Below are positions 47,191-58,324 of a DNA stretch of 64,000 bases, piece after piece; position 1 is the first letter of the stretch; every line of letters starts with the position of its first letter. The notes under the pieces are model-generated. The model was not told where the DNA came from. It searched no databases and saw only the letters and a program-made list of their open reading frames with translations. This DNA is from Sorex araneus (Eukaryota > Chordata > Mammalia > Eulipotyphla > Soricidae). The stretch lies in contig NC_073305.1 in the NCBI RefSeq assembly GCF_027595985.1, forward strand, positions 109,450,035 through 109,514,034. The letters run 5' to 3'. A program made the position numbers and the translations under genes.

Positions 47191-47354
47191 TTTTCTTTTT
47201 AAAATAAATTTTGGGGTTTGTGCCATATCCAGCAGTTTTCAGGGGCTACTTCCAGCTCTGTGCTTGAAGCATCACTACTAACAGTACTTTGGATATCATA
47301 TAAACCTGAGGATTGATCCTGATACTTCTGAAAAATATTATTATCTCTCCAGCC
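47191..47354 (-). mobile_element. Old SINE-A, antisense
   Basis: ggggtttgtgccatatccag, ggattgatcctgatacttc, attatctctccagcc. Flanks gagccaattc and aagccaattc suggest a decayed TSD. Confidence 0.8.
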
Positions 47355-47359
47355 AAGAA

Positions 47360-48905
47360 GCCAATTCCTAATGAGAAAATGGCCTTTTGTCCTTTGAAGT
47401 TTTTAAGGAAACATTTTCAACTTCTATCCGAAATTTTTTTTCAAATAAACTTTTTTACCTACCTCATATTCCAAACCTTTACTCTTTGCCAATGCTTTCT
47501 TTGTTTGTGCTCACATGAGGATCAGTAGATATAATTTTTAGAAGAGTTATAAATATGATTAAATTTCTATTATAGTTTCATGAAATCTTTCTAAGAAAGT
47601 ATCCAATGATGCAACCATATGCAAGCACTACTATTGTGTGGAAGAATCTATACATAGTCTATGAAGTAAATCCTATCTTTTTGTGTGTTCCCAGCTATCT
47701 CTTTGAATATCCCTTCTATGTCATGATATATCAGGCTATCCCTAATGTTTTCACTTACTTACAGTCCCATTTACTATATCAAGCCAATCACACCATAATT
47801 ATGTTCTCTTATTTGGAATCTCTGATTGGAAACAGGATAGACAATGTTTGGAAAAACTGCTGCTTCTGTTTCCAGAAGATGTATATTCAGATCCTAATTC
47901 TTTTCCTTTCAGTGAGTCATTCAAAGACCTATGTTCAGAAACTTTTGATGCTATATCCTTCCTAGTCACAGATTACATTCTTAGACGGGCTTATTTGATT
48001 CTCTATCTCCCCTGCTCTAAACAGTGGAAATTCCTTCTACTAACATAGACTTTTTTACCTGGCACTGCTCTAAGAAAGCATTCTTTTAAGATTGCTCTAG
48101 GCAGTCACCTTTATAAGATCTGCCGAACTCACTGGAACATTCAACATTTGAGTAAACATACCATCTCCAGCAGAGCTCTTTGTCTTCCCTTTACCACAAG
48201 GAGCAGATCCCAACAGCTGTGGAATGTAAGCTTATACTATACGATAGCTAGACACCAGATACATCAAATTCTAAGGCACAAGAGTACCTCACTAAATTTT
48301 CCCAAGGTAATCTCTCCTAAATCTGCTTTTAAACTCAGAAAGAGAAAACCTAGACATTAACACTTGGTGATTTTTTGCCATTTTTCTTAGAAATATTCCC
48401 ATGCATGGTACTTCTGGAAGATCACTCTGGAATTGAGTGGTGGTATTAATCATTGACTTTTTAATCAAGTGTCTTTTCTAAGTGTCCTCTCTACTATAAC
48501 CTCTATCTCACTTCTCTCTTATCACTAAGATTGTATGAATGATAGATCATAGAACCAACCTTGTCATCTTTTAGCAAGTAGAGCATGATTAGTTTAGCAT
48601 TACCTTTTAGAATGCTTCAGATGTTAGGCTATATTGTCTTCTTTCTATAGCGATAGCCAGAAGCAGACTGTGGAATATTCCATTTAGCATTATTTTATAA
48701 CAGTTTAAAGGAGAAATTCTATTTTGGTTTTGAAAAATATTTTTGCCAATTAATTTTTCATGTATCAATACTTGTTGCATCCAGAAACATGGTCCTAAAA
48801 TTAAAACTCCCATCTAATTCTATTCTTAAGTTTTCTTCTCTTTATGGGCTTGTTATGGAACTTCTGCATTTAAGGTTTATTGTGGATTAAATTTTTACTT
48901 CTAAA
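47360..48905. other. Single-copy stretch
   Basis: No recognised repeat. A plus-strand frame at 47606-47965 (119 codons, hydrophobic and aromatic-rich) resembles no family I know and lacks coding-type composition. Confidence 0.4.
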
Positions 48906-48907
48906 AT

Positions 48908-49278
48908 CACTTGAAGCCTAATCTACATTGTGACTATAATTGAAAATGGAGGGTCTATGAAAATTATTAAAGCCAAATGAGACCCTAGGGGTGGAGCCCT
49001 TATCTTCTAGAATTAGTGGCCTCATAACAAAAGATACCCAAAAGCTTATTTACCCTCCTCTCTCCTATATGCACACAGAAAATATCATTTGAGTAAACAG
49101 TGAGATGGTGACCACCTAAAATCACAGAACAGAGTCCTCAGAAAGAAACCTGCATTGCTGACATGCCATCTTGGATTCCCAAGAGTGTAAAAGTACAAGA
49201 AGTAAATTTATGTGTTTAAGCCACCTAATCTTATGCTATTTGTTATGGTAGTCCAAGTAGACTCAGAAGATAATATAT
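48908..49278 (+). mobile_element. MLT1-type MaLR LTR fragment
   Basis: Order of the mammalian MLT1 LTR: attgtgactataattgaaaa, aaatgagaccctaggggtgg, agcccttatcttctagaat, gctgacatgccatcttgga, gtttaagccacctaatctta, tttgttatggtagtcc, agactcagaaga. Placental-wide ancient LTR; no internal sequence. Confidence 0.85.
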
Positions 49279-50244
49279 CACTACTGGGTGCCTGGGTAAA
49301 TAGGGATCTGTCACCATTTAAGATCCTATCCTAAATGTTTATCCTACAAACATAATCTCTGCTGATTTTATCTATAATAAAAACATATACATGATACAGA
49401 AACATCAAAGAAGCATTTCAGCAAGTAAACATCTGCCATTTAATCCAATAGTGACAGCAACATACAAGAAGCATATTTAATTTCAGAACAAGGAAGTAGA
49501 GACTCTAATAAGGATAGAGTTAAGACCTCTACTGTGCTTAATTTTTTTCTGAGTTTAATTAAGTGACCATCCATGAGTTAGAAAAAAATAAAGTTAATCT
49601 GTCACTGCACCCAGACTTTAGCATATATTCTGGAAAAAATAGGAATGTAGGGAACATTCCCACATCAAGTGGGAGTGATGAGTCGCAATCCTGGGTCATT
49701 CTTTCCCTTTATCAAAATTGGTCTCTCTTCTGATCATCACACTGAATGATTTTAAAAGGCTTTGTTAAAAAAGACTCTCCTCTATTGCTCATTGAGAAGA
49801 GTATTCAGTCTTTCTAGCTACTCAATGCCAAATCAACTCTGGTTCAAGACCAAAGCTAATATTAGAAGAAAAAAGTTTTCAAGTGTTTGCTTATTTTAAA
49901 AGAACAAAATCTACCCTAGGGAATGGTAGAAAGTATCATTCGTTTTCCCACAGGGGTGTGGTAGGAGGTGTTATGTGAGGCCAGGCCTGAGAGAAAAGAC
50001 AAGGAAAGGGTTTTTTTGGACTTCTCCCCGGTTTGAGACTAGCCATCTGTTACTGAAAAATAAAAGCAAAATGAAAAAAAAAAGTCTTGGGGAATCTTAG
50101 GCTTCACTTTTGCCAATATCTTTGTGAGTTTTCTGTCCAAAATGTGAAGGGGACATAATTATTTCCACGTCTGACTAATATGCACTTGTTTGTGAAGGGC
50201 CATAATTCCGTAACCCATGTGGATCATGGTCTTGGGGGTGTACT
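49279..50244. other. Single-copy stretch
   Basis: Nothing recognised; no lineage-specific SINE or L1. Confidence 0.4.
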
Positions 50245-50405
50245 GAAAGTGAAAAATGAGCACTGTTCTCATTCTGGCTCTTCTACTTACTGAGTCACCA
50301 TGTCCTTGGGCAAGTTATTTCCTCTCTGTGTACCTACTTTTAAAAACAGAGAGATGATAGTGTTCCTGACCTCTTTACCTTGCTGGGACATTGTCAACAT
50401 TAACA
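50245..50405 (+). mobile_element. Ancient MIR SINE
   Basis: attctggctcttctacttac, catgtccttgggcaagttat and ttcctctctgtgtacctac match the MIR core (ggctctgccacttactagct...cttgggcaagtta). A second weak MIR tail lies at 50735-50815. Confidence 0.8.
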
Positions 50406-50839
50406 TGAAATAGATGCATATTTTTAGAATAAAAAGGTAAAAACTTGGTTGCATTTTAATATATTTCCCTTCCTCAGATATACTTTATAAATCTTAAAAT
50501 TCCTAAATGAATCACAGTAGACAAAAAGGACCTAGAGAACTCCAAAAACACAAGTGTGCAGATGAGTTTATGGGGCAAATCTTTGGAGTCCTTTTAGATT
50601 TTTATGAAAAAGAAAAAGATCAATGACATTAATTTGAGGATTTTTTAACAGATTGAATTACTAAGCAAATAAAAGCCATATGCTGAACTAAGAATTGGAG
50701 AAAAAAATCTAAATTTAGATATGGATTACTACAATTCTTGTCAACTTGTGAACTCATTTAGTCTTTCTAGGTCTGGTTTTTAATCTTAAAAAATGAAGAG
50801 ATTAATAGTCATTGACTGGAAAAAAGATTGAGAGGCTAG

Positions 50840-50960
50840 AAATAAATTTCAAAGGACTAAGAATGCATGCGCTGCATGATGAAGCCCTCAATTCAAACCT
50901 TGGAACCTCATGGTCCCCATAGCACTGCTAGGAAGACACCCCTCCAAAAATATTAAAATA
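50840..50960 (+). mobile_element. Very old SINE-A-like remnant
   Basis: gcatgcgctgcatgatgaag, caattcaaaccttggaacc and agcactgctaggaagacacc follow SINE-A order. Confidence 0.4.
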
Positions 50961-50965
50961 TTGAA

Positions 50966-52265
50966 ATGAAATAACATATGGAGCAATTCTTTAAGGTCAT
51001 AGACTATCATCAAACATAGTGTTATTGCTAAGCAAACCAGTCCATCTTTCTGGTCACCAGAGCATCATTTTCCTTTTACTTCAGTGACATCAGTTTTCTT
51101 GGACATTAAAACTGTGCCAACATGTTCTACATAATTAGAGCTTCAAGTTTGGACATTTTTCACTTGGACAGTAAAAAGAGGAAAAATAGGGTTGTGTTCC
51201 ATGGTAAGGCCATCCTTTGATTCTGATATGAGATGAGAGCCTTGAGGCAGAGGTGATGGGTCTGTGCTGACTAGGGGAATGAATGGTCTCCTTCCAAGGA
51301 GTCTTAAATTTCCCCTACTTCAGGGTGTGTCAGCAGAGACACAAATAGACAGTCTGTTTCCCTACAATAAAGTTTGAATTACTGCCAACTTGTCAAGGGC
51401 TAAGAGGAAAGATTGTGGAAGAAGGTTTTCAACAATCTTAAACACTGGAAGGCAAGAAGAAAGCCATTGTTCTTGATCATCATTTCTCAACTAAGGTGAG
51501 TATGTCCCCTATGGGACCCCAGGATCTTCAAAAATGACCACAGGTGAAAATCATAAAAATGCAAGGTCACAGCATGAGACTAGGGAGTCAACCAGGAGGC
51601 CTATGTTCCACAAGATGCTCAGAAGGGAGCCATGGTCAGCAAAAGGTTGAGAGCACTATTTTAGGAGACATATAAGGCCTTCTGTAACCTTGAAAGTCAG
51701 TCTCTGAATAAAAAACTATAACAAATTAAGGAAATGGCCTCTTTGGCTCCCTTGTACAGTATGAGACGCATACACTTCGCGTAATCTCAAAGAAGAGCAT
51801 ATTTTCATGTTACCAGAGTTTGTGAGCCTTTCTTAGGTACTCTAGTTCATTTTTAATGCCTTCTTCTTTATAGCCCATTCCTTCCAAGTCTGTACTTAAT
51901 AACTGAAATCTCTTTTATGCCATCCCTTGTTGAACCACAAAGATATTAGTTCAACCTTTAGAACCAGATTCTAAAGTATGGTATTAAGAAGGCATATTTC
52001 TAGGGCCAGATGAGGGGAAGGAAGAAGAGTATAAAGAAGTTCGATGTCTGGATTTTCATATCTTTTTCACCATGGTTCCCTAAGATTCATACATGATGGA
52101 GTCAGTTATTCTAGGGTAGCTCTCTATGTGTTTTTCCTTGTTTTTCTAGTCCTCAAATATGACAGTTTCTTTGCTTTTTCCCCCCACGTATCCCCCTCTT
52201 TCTGACCCTTCCTTGTGTTTACAGATACTCAAGTAACATTCATATACTATAGATTATGTGAAAAA
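50966..52265. other. Single-copy stretch, possible hAT fossil inside
   Basis: No exon recognised. At 51480-51665 the ends atttctcaacta and ggttgagagcact are inverted-repeat-like, as in old Charlie/MER hAT elements. Tentative. Confidence 0.35.
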
Positions 52266-52269
52266 TGAC

Positions 52270-52815
52270 CTCAGGGAAGAGAACCCTGGGAGAAGTAATC
52301 AGTGCAGGCCCGGTGCCATCTTGCCACACTCAGCAGTGAAGAATCCTGGCCGGTGGGCACCACAACCCCAGAGAATGCTCCGGGCCCCAAACTGAGTGAA
52401 TATCACCGAGGTGCCCCAGATGGAGCGGTGCAGTCTTCCCGCTTTCTCCAGAGGGAATCCCGGCCACCATGAGCTTCTACAAGCATGGCTCCAGTATGTC
52501 GGGATCAGGACTATTTCTCCCAACTGCACTGCCGCTTATGTGGCTGCGCAACCTTTCCTGATATACAAAGTGAGCAATGGAAAATAGATGATCTAGCATC
52601 TGCCCCTAGAAGGCAGGCTTGAATGGTGGTGGGAATATCCAAGAAAAATATAATGCCCAAAGCTATAGAAAGAGTATCTGAACAATTGTCTGCCATAGAG
52701 GCAGGGTAAGGACTGAAATGGAAAAGAAGGAGATGATGGGGATATTGGTGGTGGAAAGTATGCACTGGTGGAGGGATGGGTGATCGATCATTGTATTGCT
52801 GAATATCAAACATGC
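52270..52815 (+). mobile_element. Composite retroposon CR2, sense copy
   Basis: GC-rich module (gccccagatggagcggtgca, gggaatcccggccaccatga) followed by an L1-type 3' part (ggtggtgggaatatccaaga, ggtggtggaaagtatgcact, tcattgtattgctgaatatc). It matches the reverse complement of 25880-26460 in the same order. The terminal AATAAA/poly(A) is missing; CR1 sequence begins at 52816. Confidence 0.75.
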
Positions 52816-53164
52816 CGCTTTTGGCAGAAATGTGTCCGAAATGCGCATTAGGTTTCCAGCGCCGGACCACCCCAGGTGGGAATAAGTTTCTTGCTTTGTC
52901 CTGTTTCCCCTGGTGGCTTGGTCACCACCGCCATATTCCAGAGGCCTCGAGACAGCCAAGGAGGGACCCGAAGTGACAAGAAACTCGGGGCCTTATGGGT
53001 TGGGGGTGGACCTGCCCTTCCCCCCAACCTCTATGAGACCCCAAATTGCAGCCCACGAACCAGCCCTCTGGCTGCTGATCAAGCTACTTATTGGCCATGA
53101 ACCCAGAGACTCAGAAACAAAGCTCGGAACACAGCAGCTTTTGGCAGAAATCCCTCCAGATTTA
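52816..53164 (+). mobile_element. CR1 composite, sense, 5' unit (host of the nested cluster)
   Basis: One ~320-bp unit bounded by cttttggcagaaat at 52818 and 53138. It contains accgccatatt (52927-52937). Interrupted by the antisense CR1 at 53165; continues at 53974-53993 and again at 56939-57305 after the L1. Confidence 0.75.
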
Positions 53165-53960
53165 TTATTTTTTTAATTTTATTTTATTATATTGAATCAA
53201 CGTGAAAAAAAAACCACAAAGCTTTCAGGTATAAGTCTCAGTCATACAATGATTGAAACCCCATCCCTTCACCTGTGCACATGTTCCACCACCAAGAACC
53301 CCAAAATACCCCCCTCCCACCTAGTCCCCACCTAAGTAGCTAATGATCTTCATTTTATTCTCTATACTTTGAATACATTCAATATTTCAATAGAGAACTC
53401 ACTATTATTGCTTGGAACTTTTCCCCAACAATCAGGCCTGCTGAAAAGGCATCATTTAACAATTTCTTTTCATGCTGAGACTGAAGATTCTATGAGCTCT
53501 TGGATGGTTTTGGATTTCTGATATTTTAGTTCAGTTCACAGTCTAGATGCATTTCTGTAAGAAGCTGCTCTGGGTGCCAAAATGGGTTAGAAGACCTCTT
53601 GGATAATAGTCTTTAGGAGCAGAGGGTCTGTTTCGAGAGCAGCAGCTCCTGATTTTATCTGGGCCGAGGGCGTGCCAGTACCGCCCCCTTCCCATGATCG
53701 CCTATGAGCCACAACACTGCAAAGTTCCTGTCTCTGGGTGGAAGTCTTAGGGGGTGGCTCTCACCACGTGGATGATGCCACTGCCGCCATTTTCCCAGCA
53801 GAAAAACAGGTGGAGAGGGAAAATCCCTCCCCGGGCGGCACATAGTCGTAGTACAGCTTACAGTCCAGATGCATTTCTGTAAAAAGCTGCTCTGGGTGCC
53901 AAAATGGGTTAGAAGACCTCTTGGATCATAGTCTTTAGAAGAGGGTCTGTTTCACAAGCC
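53165..53960 (-). mobile_element. CR1 composite, antisense, complete insertion with TSD
   Basis: 796 bp. Left: reversed L1-type 3' end (catcccttcacctgtgcaca). Right: two tandem units, atgcatttctgtaa at 53547 and 53869 (period 322). They are followed by near-identical blocks ctgctctgggtgccaaaatg and agaagacctcttggat. The 13-bp TSD ccctccagattta is at 53152-53164 and 53961-53973. Contains gccgccattttc at 53783. No ORF1/ORF2. Confidence 0.92.
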
Positions 53961-53993
53961 CCCTCCAGATTTAATTATTAAAACTTCAGAATT

Positions 53994-54641
53994 CCATTTG
54001 TTGAAGAGGCTTTCCTTGCTCCACTTCACATTTCTTGCTCCCTTATCAAATATTAGATGATCATATATTTGAGGGTGTGTATCAGGATATTCAACTCTGT
54101 TCCATTGGTCTGCGGCTCTGCCTTTGTTCCAGTACCATGCTGTTTTAATTATTACCAATTTGTAGTAGAAATTGAGGTTGGGGAAGATGATTCCTCCCAT
54201 ATTCTTTTTCCCAAGAGTTGCTTTAGCGATTCGTGGGGGCTTATTGTTCCATATGAATTGCAGGAGTGCTTGCTCCATTTCTTTGAAGAATGTCATGGGT
54301 ATCCTTATAGGGATCGCATTGAATCTGTACAATGCTTTTGGGGAGTATTGCCATTTTGACAATGTTAATTCTCTCAATCCATGAGCAGGGGATATCTTTC
54401 CATTTCCTAGTGTCCTCTTTTATTTCTTGAAGTAGCGTTTTATAGTTTTCTTTGTACAAGTCCTTTACCTCCATAGTTAAGCTGATTTCGAGGTACTTGT
54501 TTTTTTGAGGCACAATTGTGAACGGTATTGCTTTTTTCATGTCACTTTCTGTTCTCTCATTATTTGCATATAGGAAAGCCATGGACTTTTGGGTATTGAT
54601 TTTATAGCCTGCATCTTTACTATACAATCCTATTGCTTTTA
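53994..54641 (-). mobile_element. Young L1, inverted 5' segment (ORF2)
   Basis: Minus-strand frames encode [40 protein letters not shown] and [14 protein letters not shown], the post-RT region of ORF2p. It ends at codons for FNKW. The adjoining sense segment picks up exactly the next codons, so one L1 was inverted during insertion. Confidence 0.9.
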
Positions 54642-55707
54642 CCTGGCAAAACTAGACAGCTACATGCGAAAAAAATGGGCTTAGATCTCTACCTAACACC
54701 ATGTACAAAAATCAGGTCAAAGTGCATTAAAGATCTCAACATCAGACCAGAATACATAAGATACATGGAAGAAAAAGTTGGCAAAAACCCTCCACAGCAT
54801 TGAAGCTAAAGATATTTTCAAAGATGACATGCCTCTGGTCAGCATGTGAAAACAAAGATAAACAAATGAGACTATTTTAAACAAAGAAGCTTCTGCACCT
54901 TAAAAGAAACAGTGACCAAAATACAAAGACAATCTACAGAATGGGAAAGGATATTCACTCAATACACATCTGATAAGGGGTTGATATCAAGGATATACAA
55001 GGCACTGGTTGAACTCTACAAGAAGAAAACTCCCAACCCCACCAAAAAATGGGGGTTGGAAATGAACAGAAATTTTCTCAAAGAAGAAATTCGAATGGCT
55101 AAAAGACATATGAGAAAATGCTCTATGTCACTAAACATCAGGGAGATGCAGATCAAAACAACTATGAGATATCATTTCACATCACAGAGACTGGCCCACA
55201 TCCAGAAGAACAAAAGCAACCAGTATTGGCATGCATGTGGGGAGAAAGGGACTCTCCTTCACTGCTGGTGGGAATGCCAACTGGTTCAGCCCTTTTGGAA
55301 AACAATATGGACAATTCTCAAAAAATTAGAAATTGAGCTCCCATTTGACCCAGCAATACTACTTCTCGGAGTATATTCTGGAGAGGCAAAAAAGTATAGT
55401 CTAAATGACATCTGCACTTGTATGTTCATTGCAGCACTGTTTACAATAGCCAATATCTGGAAAAAACCTGAGTGCCCAAGAAGAGATGACTGGTTAAAGA
55501 AACTTTGGTACATCAACACAATGGAATACTATGCAGCTGTTAGAAAAGATGAAGTCATGAAATTTGCATATAAGTGGATCAACATGGATAAGTATCATGT
55601 TGAGTGAAATGACTCAGAAAGATTGAGACAGACATAGAAAGATTGCACTCACTTGTGGAATATAAAGTAACAGAGTGGGAGACTAACACCCAAGAATAGT
55701 AGAGATA
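54642..55707 (+). mobile_element. Young L1, sense segment (ORF2 C-terminus, start of 3' UTR)
   Basis: Begins ctggcaaaactagacagcta. From 54912 to 55607 a 231-codon frame is open. It includes WERIFTQYTSDKGLISRIYK, the cysteine knuckle CGEKGTLLHCWWEC and KLWYINTMEYYAAVRKDEV, then stops. This is the longest open stretch in the window, but it lacks endonuclease and RT core, so it cannot act alone. The 3' UTR is cut at 55707 by a CR1 insertion. Confidence 0.92.
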
Positions 55708-56499
55708 CTGGCCTCTTTCTCTAAGGGGATGAAGGGCGCGGTGTCCGCCATATTAAGACGACCACAGATGGGATTTATGACAAAAACTGCAGCAAACGGA
55801 CACGAGGGTGCTCTTGGGAAGGTGGGAGGCACCGGCCCCTCCCACCGCCGAGATGTGATCCCGGGGGCCGCACGCGTGTGCGGCCTCTCCACAGCTGCAC
55901 AAGCGTGAATCCAGACCCAGCAAAACCTCTTTCGGCATGGGCAACTCCTCGCAGAATGTCTCCAGCCTGAGAACTAAGCCTCGGCCCCGTGCCCGCCCAG
56001 GAGGGGAAAGGTATTTCTCTCTCTCACCTCTTTCTCTCCGGGGATGAAGGGTGCGGTGTCCGCCATATTAAGACAACCACAGATTGGGTTTTCAAGCCTG
56101 CAATGATCCAATATCTGGAAGAAATCTCCCTGGACTTTGTGTTAAAGTACAGAAAATCAAAACCGCGCGGCCACTACTGCGACCTTATTTGTCTTCACAG
56201 TAGGTCTGAATCTAGTGGGGTACTCCTAACAACAATAGTGAGGTTATGTTGAAATATTGAATGTAACCAAAGTAAACAGAATGTAAAATGAAACATCAGT
56301 TACAAGGTAGGGGGTGGGGGGGGGCGGGATGGGAGGTGTACTGTGTGGGGTTGTTTTTTTTTTTGGTGGTGGTATATGGGCACTGGTGAAGGGATGGTTG
56401 TTTCAGCATTGTATAACTGAGACCTAAGCCTGAAAGCATTGTAATCTTCCACACGGTGATTTAATAAAATAAAATTTTTATTAAAAAAAAAGAAAAAAT
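55708..56499 (+). mobile_element. CR1 composite, sense, complete insertion with TSD
   Basis: 792 bp. Two tandem 5' units start ctctttctct at 55713 and 56028 (period 315), each with ccgccatatt (55745, 56060). Then gaagaaatctccctggactt, a G-rich tract, ggtggtggtatatgggcact and an A-rich end. The 16-bp perfect TSD aagaatagtagagata is at 55692-55707 and 56500-56515. Inserted into the young L1 3' UTR; small frames in the GC-rich units are not believed coding. Confidence 0.95.
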
Positions 56500-56515
56500 A
56501 AGAATAGTAGAGATA

Positions 56516-56938
56516 AGGACCAGGAGTTCTGCCCCACAGCTTGGACACTGGCCTCACATGCTGGGGGAAAGGACAACTCAGATAGAGAGGGAACACCAAG
56601 TAGAGGATGTTGGGAGGATCCATTTGGGTTGAAAGCTGCGGTCCGAAAGTAGACTATAGACCGAACATGAAGACCACTCAATACCTCTATTGCAGTCTAC
56701 AACACCCAAAAGGAGAGAGAACAAAAGGGAATGCCCTGCATAAGAGGCAGGGTGGGGTGGTGGGGGATGGGGTGAGGGTGGTAGGAGGGATACTGGGATC
56801 ATTGGTGGAGGAGAATGGGCACCGGTGGAGGGATTGGTAAATGATCACTCTATGACTGAAATGAAAACACAGAAGTTCATAAGTTTGTAACTGTATCTCA
56901 TGATGATTCACTAATAAAAAATTAAAAATAAGAAAAAA
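56516..56938 (+). mobile_element. Young L1, rest of the 3' UTR
   Basis: aggaccaggagttctgcccc, ggtggaggagaatgggcacc, gatgattcactaataaaaa and poly(A). Right flank cctttataattcca and left flank cttcagaattcca (before 53994) may be a decayed TSD. Confidence 0.88.
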
Positions 56939-57305
56939 ACCTTTATAATTCCAAAATTGCATGACCGTGATAGCGGCCGTGCATCACCATATGCAATTCA
57001 TAATCCGCAATAGAAAACAAATTGTCTAAATTTGCCTTTTTGGCAGATCTGAATGTTGGGGTAAAATCTCAAATAATAATGGTGGGTTTGGTGTTAAATA
57101 TTGAATGTTATCAAAGTAGAGAGAGAGAGTAACATGGAAATCATCTGCCACACAGGTAGGGGAAGGGTGTGGGGGGGCAGATACTGGGGGTTTTGGTGGT
57201 GGAAAATGTGCACTGGTGAAGGGTTGGGTGTTTCATCATTGTATGCCCAAGACTTAAACCGAAAAATTTGTAACTGCCCTCACGGTGTTTCAATAAAAAT
57301 ATATA
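56939..57305 (+). mobile_element. CR1 composite 3' part (continuation of 52816 element)
   Basis: gaccgtgatagcggccgtgc aligns with the 56160 region of the other CR1. Then ggtggtggaaaatgtgcact and gtgtttcaataaaaatat. It completes the host element split by two insertions. Confidence 0.8.
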
Positions 57306-57309
57306 TATT

Positions 57310-57755
57310 TTTAATTTTTTAAAGTAATCAGTGTGGGAATCATGTTCAACAACCAATTTGTGATGAAAAATAAATTTCAGCAATAGACATTAGAGTTTAG
57401 GAAGAGAGAAGATTTCCCAAATCTGAACATCAAATAACAACTGTGCATTATTTCATGTTTGCTGTTACATAAAATAATTATGTTGTTATAACAACAAACC
57501 ATCCTTGTTTTGGTTATCATTGTGAGGTGATTATCAAAAGAAGCATAGATTGGAGAATTTTAGAAGTTGGTATTTCACAATTGTGTTTCTTCCCCACCAA
57601 TTTCTGTAATTGCTTTACCATTTTTAGTGTAGAAAAGATCACCTCATTCTATGAACATTCAGTAGAGACAGAGAAAGTGGGAGAAAAAAGGAGAGCAGAA
57701 AAGGAGGCAAATCAAACAACACCGATTTGTTCAGAAAACTGTGTATGCCTTCTTT
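57310..57755. other. Single-copy stretch
   Basis: Nothing recognised. Confidence 0.4.
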
Positions 57756-57757
57756 TC

Positions 57758-57906
57758 TACTGTCGCACTGTCATCCCATTGCTCATTGATTTGCTCGAGC
57801 AGGCATCAGTAATGTCTCTGTTGTGAGACTTGTTATTACTGTTTTTGGCATATTGAATATGCCACCGGTAGCTTGCCAGGCTCAGCCATGAGGGCAGGAT
57901 ACTCTC
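57758..57906 (-). mobile_element. SINE-B 3' fragment, antisense
   Basis: ctgtcgcactgtcatcccat, gctcgagcaggcatcagtaa, tgtttttggcatattgaata, gccaggctcagccatgagg. tRNA head absent. Confidence 0.9.
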
Positions 57907-57956
57907 GTACTACCAATTTTGGTTTTGAAATATGGTTTAAAAATAATTTGGGGGAG

Positions 57957-58134
57957 GGCTGGAGTGGTAGCACAGCGGGTAGGGCATTTGCCTTGCATGC
58001 AGCCGACCCGGGTTTGATTCCCAGCATCCCATATGGTCCCGTGAGCATGGCCAGGGGTAATTCCTCAGTACAGAGCCAGGAGTGACCCCTGAGCATCGCT
58101 GGGTGTGACCCAAAAAGCAAATAAATAAATAAAT
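57957..58134 (+). mobile_element. SINE-A, full length
   Basis: gggctggagtggtagcacag, cccgggtttgattcccagca, tgtgacccaaaaagcaaata ending in an AAAT run. Flanks taatttgggg and tagtttgggg form a near-perfect TSD. Confidence 0.95.
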
Positions 58135-58139
58135 AGTTT

Positions 58140-58320
58140 GGGGGCTGGAATGATAGCTACAGTGATAGGACACTTCCCTTGTACATGGCTGACCAGGGTT
58201 TAATTGCTGGCACTTCATATGCCCCCAAAGCCTGCTAAGAGTGATCCCTGAGCACAGAGCCAGGAGTAAGCCCTGAGAACTGCCAAGTGTGGCTCGAGTC
58301 CTTCCTCCCCTTCAAAAGAA
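58140..58320 (+). mobile_element. Old SINE-A, directly behind the previous one
   Basis: gggggctggaatgatagcta, cagggtttaattgctggcac, cagagccaggagtaagcc. More diverged than its neighbour, which therefore probably inserted beside it later. Confidence 0.85.
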
Positions 58321-58324
58321 ATTA

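Noticed and set aside
47606..47965. 119-codon hydrophobic frame as a membrane protein
   Set aside because: AT-driven composition, no recognisable family, no supporting context.
53655..53843. GC-rich frames near CpG-containing units
   Set aside because: Part of the CR1 tandem units; not conserved between units.
54912..55607. 231-codon open frame as a possible host gene
   Set aside because: It is the C-terminal part of L1 ORF2p (cysteine knuckle and YTMEYYAAVRKD-type end), with no endonuclease or RT core.
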